63,204 nucleotides of DNA, from NCBI GenBank assembly GCA_040905865.1, contig JBBDQU010000001.1, positions 1-63,204 on the forward strand, written 5' to 3'. The notes beneath the pieces were generated by a model that did not search any database, was not told where the DNA came from, and worked only from the letters and a program-made list of their open reading frames with translations. Of this stretch, positions 28,660 to 38,164 are shown one piece after another. The stretch is from Alphaproteobacteria bacterium (GTDB lineage Bacteria; Pseudomonadota; Alphaproteobacteria; UBA8366; GCA-2717185). Positions within the stretch are counted from its first letter, which is position 1, and every line of letters begins with the position of its first letter. The position numbers were made by a program, and so were the translations under genes.

Positions 28660-30234
28660 GTGGCGGAAAGGGAAATCGTACCTGATTCCATCGAGCACCG
28701 GTTCGAACAGTTCGGCCCGAAATACCGCTATCTGGTGACCTTCGCCGGCATGCTCGGCGTGATGTCGATGGTGCTGTCGGTGACAATCGTCAATGTCGCG
28801 GTCCCCAGCGTCATGGGCGCCTATGGTATCGGCCAGGATCGCGCCCAGTGGATGGCAACCGCGTTTATTGCGACCATGACGCTCAGCCAGTTGCTCAACA
28901 ACTGGCTGGTGGATGCGTTCGGGCAACGCATCACCTTCCTGCTGATCATCCTGGTGTTTTTCATCGGTACGGCGATTGCGGCGGCCAGTCCGAGTTTCGA
29001 TTTCATCATTGTCGGGCGGATATTGCAGGGGTTTTCCGCCGGCGTCAGCCAGCCGCTGATCATGGTCGTCCTGTTCCAGGTGTTTCCCGCCAATCAGCGT
29101 GGATTGGCGATGGGCATGTACGGGATGTCAATCATGCTGGCGCCCGGGCTCGGGCCGCTGGTCGGCGGGATCGCCATAGACACGTTCTCGTGGCGCGCTA
29201 TTTTTTACATTCCGCTGCCGCTTACCGCGCTGGCCTTCGTATTCGGCGCAATACTGATGCCGGGCCGTCTGACCTTCCGCAAGCTGCCTCCGTTCGACTG
29301 GTACGGTTTCATCACCCTGGCTATCGCACTGGTCGCGCTGCTATCCGCGATGGCGGACGGACAGCGTTATGGCTGGACGTCTAACGAAATCCTGCTGCGG
29401 GTGATCATCGGTGTTTCGGCGACCGCAATGTTTGTTGCATTGCAGCTCCAAAATACCTCGCCCCTGCTGGACATGAACCTCTTCCGCAATGCGGGTTTTG
29501 CTTCCGCGGTTCTGGTCGGAGTCGTCTTCGGGTTCGGCAACATGGCGTCGAGTTACGCCATACCCGTCTTTGTCCAGACCGTGCAGGGATATTCGGCGAC
29601 GGCGGCCGGGGCCGTTCTCGTGCCGGCCGGTATCATGCTGATTATCATGTTCCCCATTGCGGGCCGTGTTGCGGACAGGGTGCCAGCATATATGCCGATC
29701 ATGGTCGGGCTGCTGTGTTTCGCCGTCGGTACGGGCCTGTTGTCCGGCGCCGACACCAATACGGCATTCTGGCTGATCGCCGGATTTACCTGTATCGGGC
29801 GGCTCGGCATGGCGCTGATCATGCCGCCGCTGGTATCCAGCGCGATGCGGACCCTGTCTCCCGACCAGTTGCAGCGCGGCTCCGGTACGCTGAACTTCAT
29901 GCGACAGCTTGGCGGTTCCATCGGGATCAATTCGCTGGTGCTGTTCATGTCCCAGCGCACGGAATTTCACAGCGATGCGCTGACCGCGACGCAGACGGCG
30001 GACAATCCCGCCGTTCGCGGGTTCCTGTCGTCGGTGGAATCCCTGCTCGATAAGAGCGGCGTACCGGCCGCTTTGCATGAACCGGGCGCCCTGCACTATC
30101 TTGGCGAGGTGGTGGCGGCACAGGCGCAAACACAGGGGTTCCAGGACGGATTCCTGTTTGTGTCTTTCGTATTCGTTTGTGCGTTAATTCCGACATGGAT
30201 ATTGCAACGGGCGGGGCGGGTGAAGAATGTTTAA
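28660..30234 (+). CDS. DHA2-family (EmrB/QacA) drug-efflux MFS transporter
   Basis: 524-aa inner-membrane proton antiporter with 14 predicted helices. Family motifs include NVAVPSVMGAYGI with DRAQWMATAFIATMTLSQLL in the first helices and the antiporter motif near GMYGMSIMLAPGLGPLVGG. A GTG start at 28660 fits the annotated frame. Partner of the EmrA-like adaptor; together they would export hydrophobic compounds through an outer-membrane channel not encoded here. Its end overlaps the UspA gene by eight bases. Confidence 0.92.
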   Translation: MAEREIVPDSIEHRFEQFGPKYRYLVTFAGMLGVMSMVLSVTIVNVAVPSVMGAYGIGQDRAQWMATAFIATMTLSQLLNNWLVDAFGQRITFLLIILVFFIGTAIAAASPSFDFIIVGRILQGFSAGVSQPLIMVVLFQVFPANQRGLAMGMYGMSIMLAPGLGPLVGGIAIDTFSWRAIFYIPLPLTALAFVFGAILMPGRLTFRKLPPFDWYGFITLAIALVALLSAMADGQRYGWTSNEILLRVIIGVSATAMFVALQLQNTSPLLDMNLFRNAGFASAVLVGVVFGFGNMASSYAIPVFVQTVQGYSATAAGAVLVPAGIMLIIMFPIAGRVADRVPAYMPIMVGLLCFAVGTGLLSGADTNTAFWLIAGFTCIGRLGMALIMPPLVSSAMRTLSPDQLQRGSGTLNFMRQLGGSIGINSLVLFMSQRTEFHSDALTATQTADNPAVRGFLSSVESLLDKSGVPAALHEPGALHYLGEVVAAQAQTQGFQDGFLFVSFVFVCALIPTWILQRAGRVKNV

Positions 30235-30673
30235 GAAAATACTTCTTGCATATGACGGCAGCCCGGAATACCGCGCGGCCCTGCGTCAGGGGGCGGAACT
30301 GGCGCAGTTCTGCGGTGCGGACGTTCATCTGCTTGCGATTATTACGTCCTCCACGGCAATCCCGATTGCCGGCGACGTGAACCCGGCGGATCTCGTCACC
30401 GAGGAACAGCGGGAAATTCATGCCTTCCTGCAGGATGGGGTCGAGCGGCTGCGCAAGCGCGGCATCAACGCGGAAGGACGGCTGGGGTTCCGCGACCCGG
30501 TCGATGAAATCGCCGCGACGGCGCGGGAAATCAATGCCGACCTGATCGTCGTCGGCCACCGCCGTCTCATGACGATCGAGCGGTGGTGGCGTAAATCGAC
30601 CTCAAAGAACCTGCTGGCCGTTGCGCCGTGCAGCGTCCTGGTTTCAAGCCTGCAGCCAGAGGACGAAGACTGA
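30227..30673 (+). CDS. Universal stress protein (UspA family)
   Basis: 148-aa protein with the Usp fold: FKKILLAYDGSPEYRAALRQGAELA at the start, and the ATP-binding-type signature LIVVGHRRLMTIERWWRKSTSKNLL with SVLV at the end (the canonical G-2x-G-9x-G(S/T) loop is only partly kept). It overlaps the efflux transporter gene by eight bases, so it is translated with the pump and may respond to the same stress. Confidence 0.88.
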   Translation: MFKKILLAYDGSPEYRAALRQGAELAQFCGADVHLLAIITSSTAIPIAGDVNPADLVTEEQREIHAFLQDGVERLRKRGINAEGRLGFRDPVDEIAATAREINADLIVVGHRRLMTIERWWRKSTSKNLLAVAPCSVLVSSLQPEDED

Positions 30674-30727
30674 TTCCGTTCGCCGGTCATGCCCCAATAA
30701 CAAGATTTCTGGAAAGGAATACCCGCC

Positions 30728-31843
30728 ATGTCGAGTCTGTTGTTCAGCCCGCTGGAAATGCGCGGCCTCACCCTGCCGAACAGGATTGTTGTATCGCCGA
30801 TGTGCCAGTACAGCGCGCGGGAAGGCTGCGCCACGGATTGGCATCTTCAGCATATATCGCAATATGCCTATGCCGGTGTCGGGTTGTTCATATCGGAAGC
30901 GGCCGCCGTTACGCCGGAAGGACGGATCACGCAGGAATGTCTCGGGCTTTATAACGATGAAAACGAGGCGGCGCTGCGCCAAGTCATCGATTTCAGCCGT
31001 ATCCACGGCACAGCGCCGCTCGGTATCCAGCTTGCCCATGCGGGACGCAAGGCCTCGTCGCACGCGCCGTTCCACGGTCGCGGGCCGCGCGCCGAAGGGG
31101 ACCGCGCCTGGCAGACGGTCGCCGCCTCCGCCATTCCCTTCGACGATCACTGGCCGGTGCCGAAGGCGCTGGACGACGAAGGACTGGCGGGGATCAAGCA
31201 GGCCTTCGTCGATGGTGCGATCCGGTCCGAACGGATCGGTTTCGACATGATTGAGCTGCATGCGGCGCACGGTTACCTGCTGGCAACCTTTCTGTCGCCG
31301 CTCGGTAACAAACGCAATGACCGGTACGGCGGCGACGCCATCGCCAACCGGGCCCGCTTTCCACTGGAAGTGTTCGAAGCGGTGCGGGCGGTCTGGCCGA
31401 AGGACAAGCCGCTGGGCGTCCGGGTCTCCGCCGTCGACTGGATCGATGGCGGCATGACGATCGAGGACACGGTCGCCTTTGCGGCGATGCTCAAGGATCG
31501 CGGCTGCGATTATGTCGTGGCGTCCAGCGGCGCGATGTCGCCATTGCAGCGGATTCCCGTCACGCCCGGCTACCAGGTGCCGTTTGCATCAGCGATCCGC
31601 AAGGCGACGGGCATGAAGACGATGGCCGTCGGCCTGATTACCGAACCCCGCCAGGCCGAGGAGGTCCTGCAGGACGGTCATGCGGACATGGTCGCGCTGG
31701 CGCGCGGTTTCCTCTACAACCCGCGCTGGGCGTGGCATGCCGCGCATGAACTGGGCGACCCGCGACCCTATATGCCGGTGCAGTACGATCGCGGACATCC
31801 GGACCGGATGGGTGAAGTCTCGATCAGGTCGAAATCCGCCTGA
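30728..31843 (+). CDS. NADH:flavin oxidoreductase, old yellow enzyme family (YqjM-like)
   Basis: 371-aa FMN-dependent ene-reductase of (beta/alpha)8-barrel fold, probably reducing activated C=C bonds of electrophiles. YqjM-type signatures: SPMCQYS with the FMN-modulating cysteine, QLAHAGRKAS, DMIELHAAHGYLLATFLSPLGNKRND, and PFASAIRKATGMKTMAVGLIT. A good ribosome site (AAGGAA) precedes the ATG. It follows the efflux/Usp genes by 54 bases, suggesting a shared detoxification role. Confidence 0.92.
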   Translation: MSSLLFSPLEMRGLTLPNRIVVSPMCQYSAREGCATDWHLQHISQYAYAGVGLFISEAAAVTPEGRITQECLGLYNDENEAALRQVIDFSRIHGTAPLGIQLAHAGRKASSHAPFHGRGPRAEGDRAWQTVAASAIPFDDHWPVPKALDDEGLAGIKQAFVDGAIRSERIGFDMIELHAAHGYLLATFLSPLGNKRNDRYGGDAIANRARFPLEVFEAVRAVWPKDKPLGVRVSAVDWIDGGMTIEDTVAFAAMLKDRGCDYVVASSGAMSPLQRIPVTPGYQVPFASAIRKATGMKTMAVGLITEPRQAEEVLQDGHADMVALARGFLYNPRWAWHAAHELGDPRPYMPVQYDRGHPDRMGEVSIRSKSA

Positions 31844-31909
31844 CGGCATATTGTTGCGGCGGAGAAATCCAACGATGAACACAGTGTGGGTGGCGGAGGC
31901 CTGTCTGGT

Positions 31910-33094
31910 ATGAAGTGGCTCCTTCTGGCCCTCGGGTCGATGTTCGTGCAGCAGACCTTTATCGCACTCGGCAAGGTCCTGCCGGCAATCCTGGCGCCGG
32001 TGATCCTCGTGGATCTGGATATCGACCCGTCCTGGCTGGGTATCTATATCGGCATGATCGCGGCGACCTCGCTGGTCGTCCAGGTCGGTTGCGGCAGCAT
32101 TATCGTACGGTACGGCGCCTTGCGGATGAGCCAGGTGACGCTGGTCATGATGGGCCTCGGCCTGTGGCTGGCGTCGCCGGGGATCCTGCCGATACTGGTC
32201 CTGTCGGCGATTGTTATCGGCGGTTCGGCGTTTTCGACTCCGGCCAGTTCTCACCTGCTGGGCCGTTACTCGCCGCCGAAACGGGCGCCCCTTGTTTTTT
32301 CCATCAAGCAGACAGCCGTTCCGGCCGGACTGCTGATCGCGGGGCTGCTCGGTCCGTTTCTTACCGACAGGTTCGACTGGCGCGATACCCTGCTGATCAT
32401 CGGCGCCTCCTGCATCGTTTTCGCTGTCATGCTGGAGCCGCTCCGCGGCGAATTCGACAGCGACAAGGACATGACCCGGAAATTCCGCCTGTCGGATTTC
32501 AAGGGAACCATATCCCTGGTTCTCGGCAAGCCGGAAATTCGCAGCCTGGCCTTCGGCTGTTTCGCCTTTGTCGGGTTGCAGGCAACCTTCACCGCGTATT
32601 TCGTGATCTACCTGACGCATCTCGATTACAGCCTCAAGGAAGCGGGTCAGGTTTTTGCAATTGCGACCTCCGTCGCGGTATTGGGCCGTATTTTCTGGGG
32701 CTGGCTCAGCAGCAGTTACGTATCGCCGCGTGTCATGCTGGCGGTACTGGCAATGGCGATGGCGGGAACCGTTGGCCTGACCGGCCTGTTCGACGCAGGC
32801 TGGTCCAAACTGATGATCGTGCTGGTCGCCGCGGGCGTGAGCGCAACGGTATTTTCGTGGCACGGGGTACTGCTGGCGGAGGCGGTGCGTCTTGCGCCGG
32901 ATTCGATGCGCGGCGCCGTGACCGGCGGCGTTCTGTCCTTTGGCCAGTTCGGTGGGCTGACCCTGCCATTGCTGTATTCGACGCTGCTTGGCGTCACCGG
33001 CAGTTATCGCCTCGGCTTTATTGTCTGCGCCGTGCCGGCACTGATTGTGGGGCTGATGCTGTTGCGGCCGGCGAAACGCGCCGGACCGGATTAA
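31910..33094 (+). CDS. MFS transporter
   Basis: 394-aa inner-membrane protein with 12 predicted helices. The loop between helices 2 and 3 reads GCGSIIVRYGALRMSQVTL, a degenerate motif A. The central loop (residues 185-205) is charged. ATG 31910 is preceded by GGCGGAGG at about ten bases; a GTG at 31886 is possible. Substrate unknown. Its stop overlaps, tail to tail, the stop of the Nudix gene on the other strand. Confidence 0.85.
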   Translation: MKWLLLALGSMFVQQTFIALGKVLPAILAPVILVDLDIDPSWLGIYIGMIAATSLVVQVGCGSIIVRYGALRMSQVTLVMMGLGLWLASPGILPILVLSAIVIGGSAFSTPASSHLLGRYSPPKRAPLVFSIKQTAVPAGLLIAGLLGPFLTDRFDWRDTLLIIGASCIVFAVMLEPLRGEFDSDKDMTRKFRLSDFKGTISLVLGKPEIRSLAFGCFAFVGLQATFTAYFVIYLTHLDYSLKEAGQVFAIATSVAVLGRIFWGWLSSSYVSPRVMLAVLAMAMAGTVGLTGLFDAGWSKLMIVLVAAGVSATVFSWHGVLLAEAVRLAPDSMRGAVTGGVLSFGQFGGLTLPLLYSTLLGVTGSYRLGFIVCAVPALIVGLMLLRPAKRAGPD

Positions 33095-33546
33095 AGCCGC
33101 CTGACGGCCGCCATGGCCTTTTGCCTGAGGATTGCCAGGCTCTCATCATGCGCCAGCAACGCCTTTAGGCCGAAATGGGCAGGTTCGGGCCAGTTGCCGA
33201 ACTCGGTCCAGGCGAAGGCCTGTGTCTCCCAGTTGATGGCCGGTTCGAATTCCCGGGCCGTCGTGATCAGGAAGTTGTGATACTGAAACCCCGATTCGTG
33301 CCGGAAGACATACAGCGGAATCGTCTCCACGGGCGCGTGGAATCCCGCTTCCTCCGATAGCTCGCGCAGTACCGCATCCACGGGCGATTCTCCGTGGTCC
33401 AGGGCGCCGCCCCAGGTCCCCCAGGTATTCGGCTGCTGGCAGTGTTCGGACCGGTGCGGGATCAGTATCCGGCCGGTTTCCTCCGCCATGATCAGGCAAC
33501 CCGCCGCTGCCCGGCCCCAGAATCCTGTCTGGCGCAATGCCGCCAT
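33091..33546 (-). CDS. Nudix hydrolase
   Basis: 151-aa enzyme hydrolysing a nucleoside diphosphate linked to some other moiety; substrate unknown. The Nudix box is perfect: GGALDHGESPVDAVLRELSEEAGF (G-x5-E-x7-RE-x2-EE-x-G). The ATG at 33546 gives the family-like start (FWGRAAAGCLIMAEE). A TTG at 33594 would overlap the upstream 82-aa gene by four bases and is a real alternative. Confidence 0.88.
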   Translation of the reverse strand: MAALRQTGFWGRAAAGCLIMAEETGRILIPHRSEHCQQPNTWGTWGGALDHGESPVDAVLRELSEEAGFHAPVETIPLYVFRHESGFQYHNFLITTAREFEPAINWETQAFAWTEFGNWPEPAHFGLKALLAHDESLAILRQKAMAAVRRL

Positions 33547-33590
33547 ATGGTTTTCGCGATCGTTCACCTGTAATCCAGCTCCTGCCTGGT

Positions 33591-33839
33591 TCAATATACG
33601 GCTGCGGCTCTTACCTCGCCGAAATCCGCGATCCAGAAAGCGTATCCCTCACCACGCCATATCGACAATTCCGCGCCGCTGTCCAGCGACGTTATTTCAT
33701 GCGGCGGCCCCCAGCACTCAATGTAATAGCCAAGCGTCTTCCGGGTTCCCACGATTTCATCGTCCGCCGGCGTGATTTCCTCGCTGTCCCGCAACCACTG
33801 GGCCAGTTCGGCGTGCTGCGCCTCGTTCAGCATGGACAT
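33591..33839 (-). CDS. Hypothetical small protein
   Basis: 82-aa acidic protein, predicted soluble, with no recognised family. Composition is protein-like (WLRDSEEITPADDEIVGTRK, then YYIECWGPPHEI and WRGEGYAFWIADFG). It ends where the Nudix reading frame opens, so the two genes are probably co-transcribed and possibly coupled. A palindromic repeat element lies 54 bases upstream. Confidence 0.6.
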   Translation of the reverse strand: MSMLNEAQHAELAQWLRDSEEITPADDEIVGTRKTLGYYIECWGPPHEITSLDSGAELSIWRGEGYAFWIADFGEVRAAAVY

Positions 33840-33893
33840 ACCGCTTTCCCGATTTCGGTCCGGGAAGGATACCCCGTCGCGTTTCGGCGTGCT

Positions 33894-34033
33894 AGATCAG
33901 ATCATGGTTGGCTGGAATCGCCTTTGGCGATCCACAACAATCATGTGAATCTGATCTATCTTATTGAAGATATAGCACCTTCACAGGTTTAAAAGGAACC
34001 TGTTGCCGTTCCCTTTAAACCTGATGTGCTATA
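33894..34033. repeat. Composite palindromic element, copy E1 (complete)
   Basis: Two adjacent palindromes. The first (33894-33957) has arms AGATCAGAT and ATCTGATCT and an inner hairpin TGGAATCGCC-TTT-GGCGATCCA. A linker TATCTTATTGAAGATA that is itself a small hairpin follows. The second (33971-34033) has arms TATAGCAC/GTGCTATA, AGGTTTAAA/TTTAAACCT and GGAAC/GTTCC. It lies between the 82-aa gene (minus) and pgk (plus). Copies E2 and E3 and two remnants occur elsewhere in the window. Confidence 0.85.
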
Positions 34034-34076
34034 GTAAGCGGCAGCTATAAAATAATCGGAAAAGTATTGAAGAGCC

Positions 34077-35270
34077 ATGTTCAAGACACTGGATGATATC
34101 GATGTTGCCGGCCGTTGCGTGCTCGTTCGCGGCGACCTGAATGTACCCATGCGGGATGGCGCCGTAACCGATGCAACGCGGCTGGACCGGCTTGCGCCGA
34201 CAATCGAAACACTGATCGAAAAAGGCGCCAGGGTTGTCGTGCTGTCGCATTTCGGCCGTCCGAAAGGCAAGGTCGTTCCCGAAATGACCTTGCGTCCCGT
34301 CGCCGCGGCGCTGTCGGAGGCGCTTGGCGGCCGGCCCGTCGCTTTTGCATCGGATTGTATCGGTGCGCCGGCGCTGGCGGCGGTCGATTCGCTGGCGCCG
34401 GATGGCGTGCTGTTGCTCGAAAATCTGCGTTTTCACGCCGGCGAAGAATCGAACGATGCGGAGTTCGCCGCCGGTCTGGCGGCGCTCGGCGATGTCTATG
34501 TGAACGATGCGTTTTCGGCCGCCCATCGCGCCCATGCATCGATTGACGCCATCGCCCGGCTGCTGCCGGCTGCGGCGGGACGGAACATGGAAGCGGAACT
34601 GAAGGCGCTGGCCGCGGCGCTGGAGAACCCGGTCCGCCCGCTCGCGGCCATCGTCGGCGGGGCGAAAGTGTCCAGCAAGCTGGATGTGCTCGGACACCTT
34701 GTCGCCAGCGTCGACCGGCTCATCATCGGGGGCGGTATGGCCAATACGTTTCTGTTCGCGCAGGGTATCGCCGTTGGCGCCAGCCTGTGTGAAAAGGACC
34801 TGGCCGATACCGCATGCGATATCCTCGCGCGCGCAGCGGCGGCGGGTTGCACCGTCGTGCTGCCGGTTGATGCGGTTGTCGCGGCGGAATTCAAGGCAGG
34901 CGCCGAGAGCGCGACGGTGCCCGTAAATGCCGTGCCCGACGACCGGATGATACTCGATTTCGGCCCGCAAAGCATCGCGGCGATCGAAGCGCATCTGGCG
35001 GAATGCCGCACGCTGGTCTGGAACGGGCCGCTTGGCGCGTTCGAGGTGTCGCCCTTCGATGCCGCGACCGTCGCGGTGGCGCGGGCGGCGGCGAAACTGA
35101 CGGCGGCGGGGGTCCTGACAACCGTGGCCGGCGGCGGCGATACGGTCGCCGCCCTGGTCCATGCGGGCGTCGCCGATGACTTCAGTTATGTTTCGACGGC
35201 GGGCGGCGCCTTTCTCGAATGGCTCGAAGGCCGGGAGTTGCCCGGCGTCGCGGCGCTCAACGCGGGCTGA
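34077..35270 (+). CDS. pgk: Phosphoglycerate kinase
   Basis: Glycolytic/gluconeogenic enzyme interconverting 1,3-bisphosphoglycerate + ADP and 3-phosphoglycerate + ATP. The 397-aa product has all signatures: [11 protein letters not shown] near the start, [47 protein letters not shown] and the C-terminal [12 protein letters not shown]. Solitary here, with no gap or fba neighbour. Convergent with the MscS-type channel gene, 16 bases apart. Confidence 0.97.
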   Translation: MFKTLDDIDVAGRCVLVRGDLNVPMRDGAVTDATRLDRLAPTIETLIEKGARVVVLSHFGRPKGKVVPEMTLRPVAAALSEALGGRPVAFASDCIGAPALAAVDSLAPDGVLLLENLRFHAGEESNDAEFAAGLAALGDVYVNDAFSAAHRAHASIDAIARLLPAAAGRNMEAELKALAAALENPVRPLAAIVGGAKVSSKLDVLGHLVASVDRLIIGGGMANTFLFAQGIAVGASLCEKDLADTACDILARAAAAGCTVVLPVDAVVAAEFKAGAESATVPVNAVPDDRMILDFGPQSIAAIEAHLAECRTLVWNGPLGAFEVSPFDAATVAVARAAAKLTAAGVLTTVAGGGDTVAALVHAGVADDFSYVSTAGGAFLEWLEGRELPGVAALNAG

Positions 35271-35286
35271 ACCGCGACCATTCGCG

Positions 35287-36807
35287 TCAGTGGAGCTGGA
35301 AAAATCCCCGGATCCGGCTGAGCATCTGCTCCGCATAGCCGTGGTGGCCCGTATCGCCGGCCCCGCCAGCGGCTGTTGGGCTATTGGCAAGGGCCTGGGT
35401 CGCTTCCTGACGGGCGCTCAGCAGTTCCACGAGGGATTCGGCGATAAGCGGCCGGGCTTTCAGGATCGGCTCGATATGAATTTTTTCGATCTTGTAAACG
35501 ACGACATCGGTCAGGGTGACGACGCTGGCGCTGCGCGGCGCCCCGGTCAGCAGCGACATTTCGCCAAAAAAATCCCCGGGGCCGACCTGCGCCACCTTGT
35601 GTTCGACACCGTCGTTTTCAAACATGACCCTGACTTCCAGCAATCCTTCCGCGATGACGTATAGCGACTGTCCTTCCGCGCCCTGTTCGACAATTCGCTG
35701 GCCCGCCCGAACCCGGCGCTGCTCCAGTTGCGAGGCAAGCAGCTCCTTTTCGTCATCCTGAAGCGTCACAAACAGGTCGATCTGCTGCAACAATTCGCTG
35801 ACCGCCAGCGATTCCTGTTCGTCGCGTTCCTCCTTGTCATACAGGTGCACATTACGCTGCGGGAAGGCGAAGGAAATGCCGGCCCAGCGCAGATGTTCCC
35901 ATACGCGGGTCAGGACTTCGTCCAGATTGTCGGGATGCTGGCCGTAATCGGATACCCACACCTTCATGTCGTACATGACAAAAGAGTCTTCGAAGCTCAG
36001 GACCCTGGGCACCGGCGCCGGGTGTTTCTTGACCCGGTCGCATGCCATGGCCGCCGCCTTCAGGATGGATTTTACCCGCGCCGGGGGCACCCGATAGTCG
36101 ATGCGGACCTGTATGTTGAAGGCATATCCGCGGTCCGGATAGTGAAAGTTCGTGATGCGCGCCGTCGCCATGCCGGAATTCGGCTGGACGATCTCCGTAT
36201 CCTGGCGGCTGCGCAGATGGGTGGCGCGCCAATTGACCTCGACGACCTCGCCCTCGAATCCGTTATCGAGGCGGATCCAGTCACCCTGACGGTAGGGGTG
36301 CTCCATGTTCAGGGCGATGCCGGAGAATACGTCGCTCAGCGTGTTCTGCAACGCAAAGCCAAGGACAATGGCGACGACGCCCGAAGTCGCCAGCAACCCG
36401 GTTACCGGCTGCTCGAAAACAAAGGCGACGATGGCGAACAGGGCGCCGATATAATAGATCGCACTGAGGACATCCTTCAGCAGCTTCGGGATATTCTGTT
36501 CGCTGAACAGGCCCCGCCACAGCAGGACCTCGGTCATCCGAATCGAAAGATTGGCAAGCGACAGCCACCACAACACACTGGCGAACTGACGGAACAAAAT
36601 CGCGAAAGCATGCTCGCTTTCGATATTGACCGTTGCCGGCAGGTCGTCGGCAGCGATGGCAAAGGCGCTGACAAACAGGAATAACAGGCCGGCGGAGAGC
36701 ATTTGGCGCATGGCCCGCCCCCGGGCGAACCGGAACGAAATCAACAATAATACGATGCCAATCGCGACAAGGCCCAACAACGCTATCGGCACTCCTTGCA
36801 GCGGCAT
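35287..36807 (-). CDS. MscS-type mechanosensitive channel with C-terminal cyclic-nucleotide-binding domain
   Basis: 506-aa inner-membrane protein. Several N-terminal helices are followed by the MscS pore helix and beta domain (GVVAIVLGFALQNTLSDVFSGIAL, then YRQGDWI and VVEVNWRATHLRS). From about residue 355 a cNMP-binding fold follows (VRAGQRIVEQGAEGQSLYVI, then GPGDFFGEMSLLTGAPRSASV), with the phosphate-binding-cassette-like GEMSLLTGAPRSA. ATG 36807 is preceded by AGGAG; the longer frame is spurious. Such fusions are known (MSCR/bCNG family); gating is inferred to depend on cAMP or cGMP. Confidence 0.9.
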   Translation of the reverse strand: MPLQGVPIALLGLVAIGIVLLLISFRFARGRAMRQMLSAGLLFLFVSAFAIAADDLPATVNIESEHAFAILFRQFASVLWWLSLANLSIRMTEVLLWRGLFSEQNIPKLLKDVLSAIYYIGALFAIVAFVFEQPVTGLLATSGVVAIVLGFALQNTLSDVFSGIALNMEHPYRQGDWIRLDNGFEGEVVEVNWRATHLRSRQDTEIVQPNSGMATARITNFHYPDRGYAFNIQVRIDYRVPPARVKSILKAAAMACDRVKKHPAPVPRVLSFEDSFVMYDMKVWVSDYGQHPDNLDEVLTRVWEHLRWAGISFAFPQRNVHLYDKEERDEQESLAVSELLQQIDLFVTLQDDEKELLASQLEQRRVRAGQRIVEQGAEGQSLYVIAEGLLEVRVMFENDGVEHKVAQVGPGDFFGEMSLLTGAPRSASVVTLTDVVVYKIEKIHIEPILKARPLIAESLVELLSARQEATQALANSPTAAGGAGDTGHHGYAEQMLSRIRGFFQLH

Positions 36808-36891
36808 TATTGCTCCTGGCGCGGTTGATTTGCGGAAATCCGTAGCGGCGAATGCGGGAATGTACAGTAATTGCTGGAAAGCTGCAGCACT

Positions 36892-36914
36892 AGTCAGATC
36901 ATGGTTTGCTGGAA
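36892..36914. repeat. Remnant of palindromic element (E5)
   Basis: This short stretch matches the left arm of E1 (33894 onward) almost base for base: CAGATCATGGTTTGCTGGAA here against CAGATCATGGTTGGCTGGAA there. The remainder of the element is missing. It lies between the MscS-type gene and the second DUF2336 gene. Confidence 0.6.
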
Positions 36915-36948
36915 ATATCTCCGTGCGAACGCCGTGAGGCATCCGGAG

Positions 36949-38067
36949 CTATGGCGAAACCTGCCAGACCGAAGCCGGTGTCCGGCGCCATTCGTTGAGC
37001 ACCCGGCGCGCCGCGTTGCCGTCAAGACGTTCGTAAAATGACCGGATTGTCGTAGATTCGGAAGAAATATCGTCATTATCGCCAGAAAGCGACGCCGTCA
37101 GCAACCGGTACAGTTCCTCGAAATTCCGCGCCGACACGTTACAGGCCTTGCACGCCACGGCAAAGGGTTCGCCGCCGGGGTCGTAAACGATCATGGGCAT
37201 AGCCAGCAGGTCGATGTCGGCCAGCCTGGCGAACAGCGCCTCGAACAGTTCAACATCCTGATCGCGCAGGGCCTGGATCAGGACCTCGACCGTAATGCCG
37301 CCGCTGTTTTCAATGTCGGAAACCGGTTCCGAACGGCCGGGCGGCGGCGCCGGACGACCGGCGGCCATTGCATCGCGAACCGCAACGTCAATCTCGTCGC
37401 CGATCTGGTCGATGCCGCCCGGATATAAATCGTCAATGAATTTCTTCAACGCATCGCCAACCCACCGATGCATTCGCCAGGCGAGGTCGGGATTTATTTC
37501 CGGACGCTGCAGCAGCGGCCGGCGCAGGGGTGGCCTGTCACGGGACATTTCGACGAGTCGCGCGATCGTCGGTTCCGATAATTCGGCAGCAGGATTGCGG
37601 ACCAGCGAATCGATGACCTCCACATTATCCGTCGCGATCAGCGCGTCCGAAACCGCGATGCTGATGTATTCCCGCAGCGTTATGGCGATGTGATGCGATA
37701 CGGCCCTGTCATGGGTGATGGCGATCAGATCCTCATCCTGCAACTGCGTACTGCCGACAAGGACCGGGTACGCGACATCGATCTGGTCGTTCGCGAGGGT
37801 AACGATCAAGTCGCGGGGCACATCGTCCCGGGATGCCAACCGTTGTGCCAGGTCACGCCGCACTTTCATTTCCACGCGGTGAATCAGCCGATACAGGATA
37901 TCGAAGATCAATCGTATTTCCCGCTCGTTCAGCCCGGAATCATCTTCCAGGCAGAGATCGGCGATCGAGCGGGCGAGTTCGCCGCGTCCCGTAACCGTGC
38001 GGTCGAGCGCCATCTGCAGCAGCGCTTCTACATTAAATTTTCGTGCCGCCGGTTCGGATGAGGTCAT
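36949..38067 (-). CDS. DUF2336 family protein (copy 2)
   Basis: 372-aa, mostly helical protein of unknown function. Shared blocks with copies 1 and 3: REIRLIFDILYRLIHRVEMK-type helix, VRRDLAQRLASRDDVPRDLI, LANDQIDVAYPVLVGSTQLQ, and AVSHHIAITLREYISIAVSDAL. It contains a Pro-rich linker (AAGRPAPPPGRSEP) in the middle. It forms a tandem pair with copy 3 (97 bases apart, same strand). Confidence 0.85.
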   Translation of the reverse strand: MTSSEPAARKFNVEALLQMALDRTVTGRGELARSIADLCLEDDSGLNEREIRLIFDILYRLIHRVEMKVRRDLAQRLASRDDVPRDLIVTLANDQIDVAYPVLVGSTQLQDEDLIAITHDRAVSHHIAITLREYISIAVSDALIATDNVEVIDSLVRNPAAELSEPTIARLVEMSRDRPPLRRPLLQRPEINPDLAWRMHRWVGDALKKFIDDLYPGGIDQIGDEIDVAVRDAMAAGRPAPPPGRSEPVSDIENSGGITVEVLIQALRDQDVELFEALFARLADIDLLAMPMIVYDPGGEPFAVACKACNVSARNFEELYRLLTASLSGDNDDISSESTTIRSFYERLDGNAARRVLNEWRRTPASVWQVSP

Positions 38068-38164
38068 GACGCACGCGATCTTCCGATACTGGCGACCATC
38101 ATACAGGAGATTGCGAAATTTAACACGTCAGGGGGAAAGCCTTCGGGGACACCCTGACGGCCCG

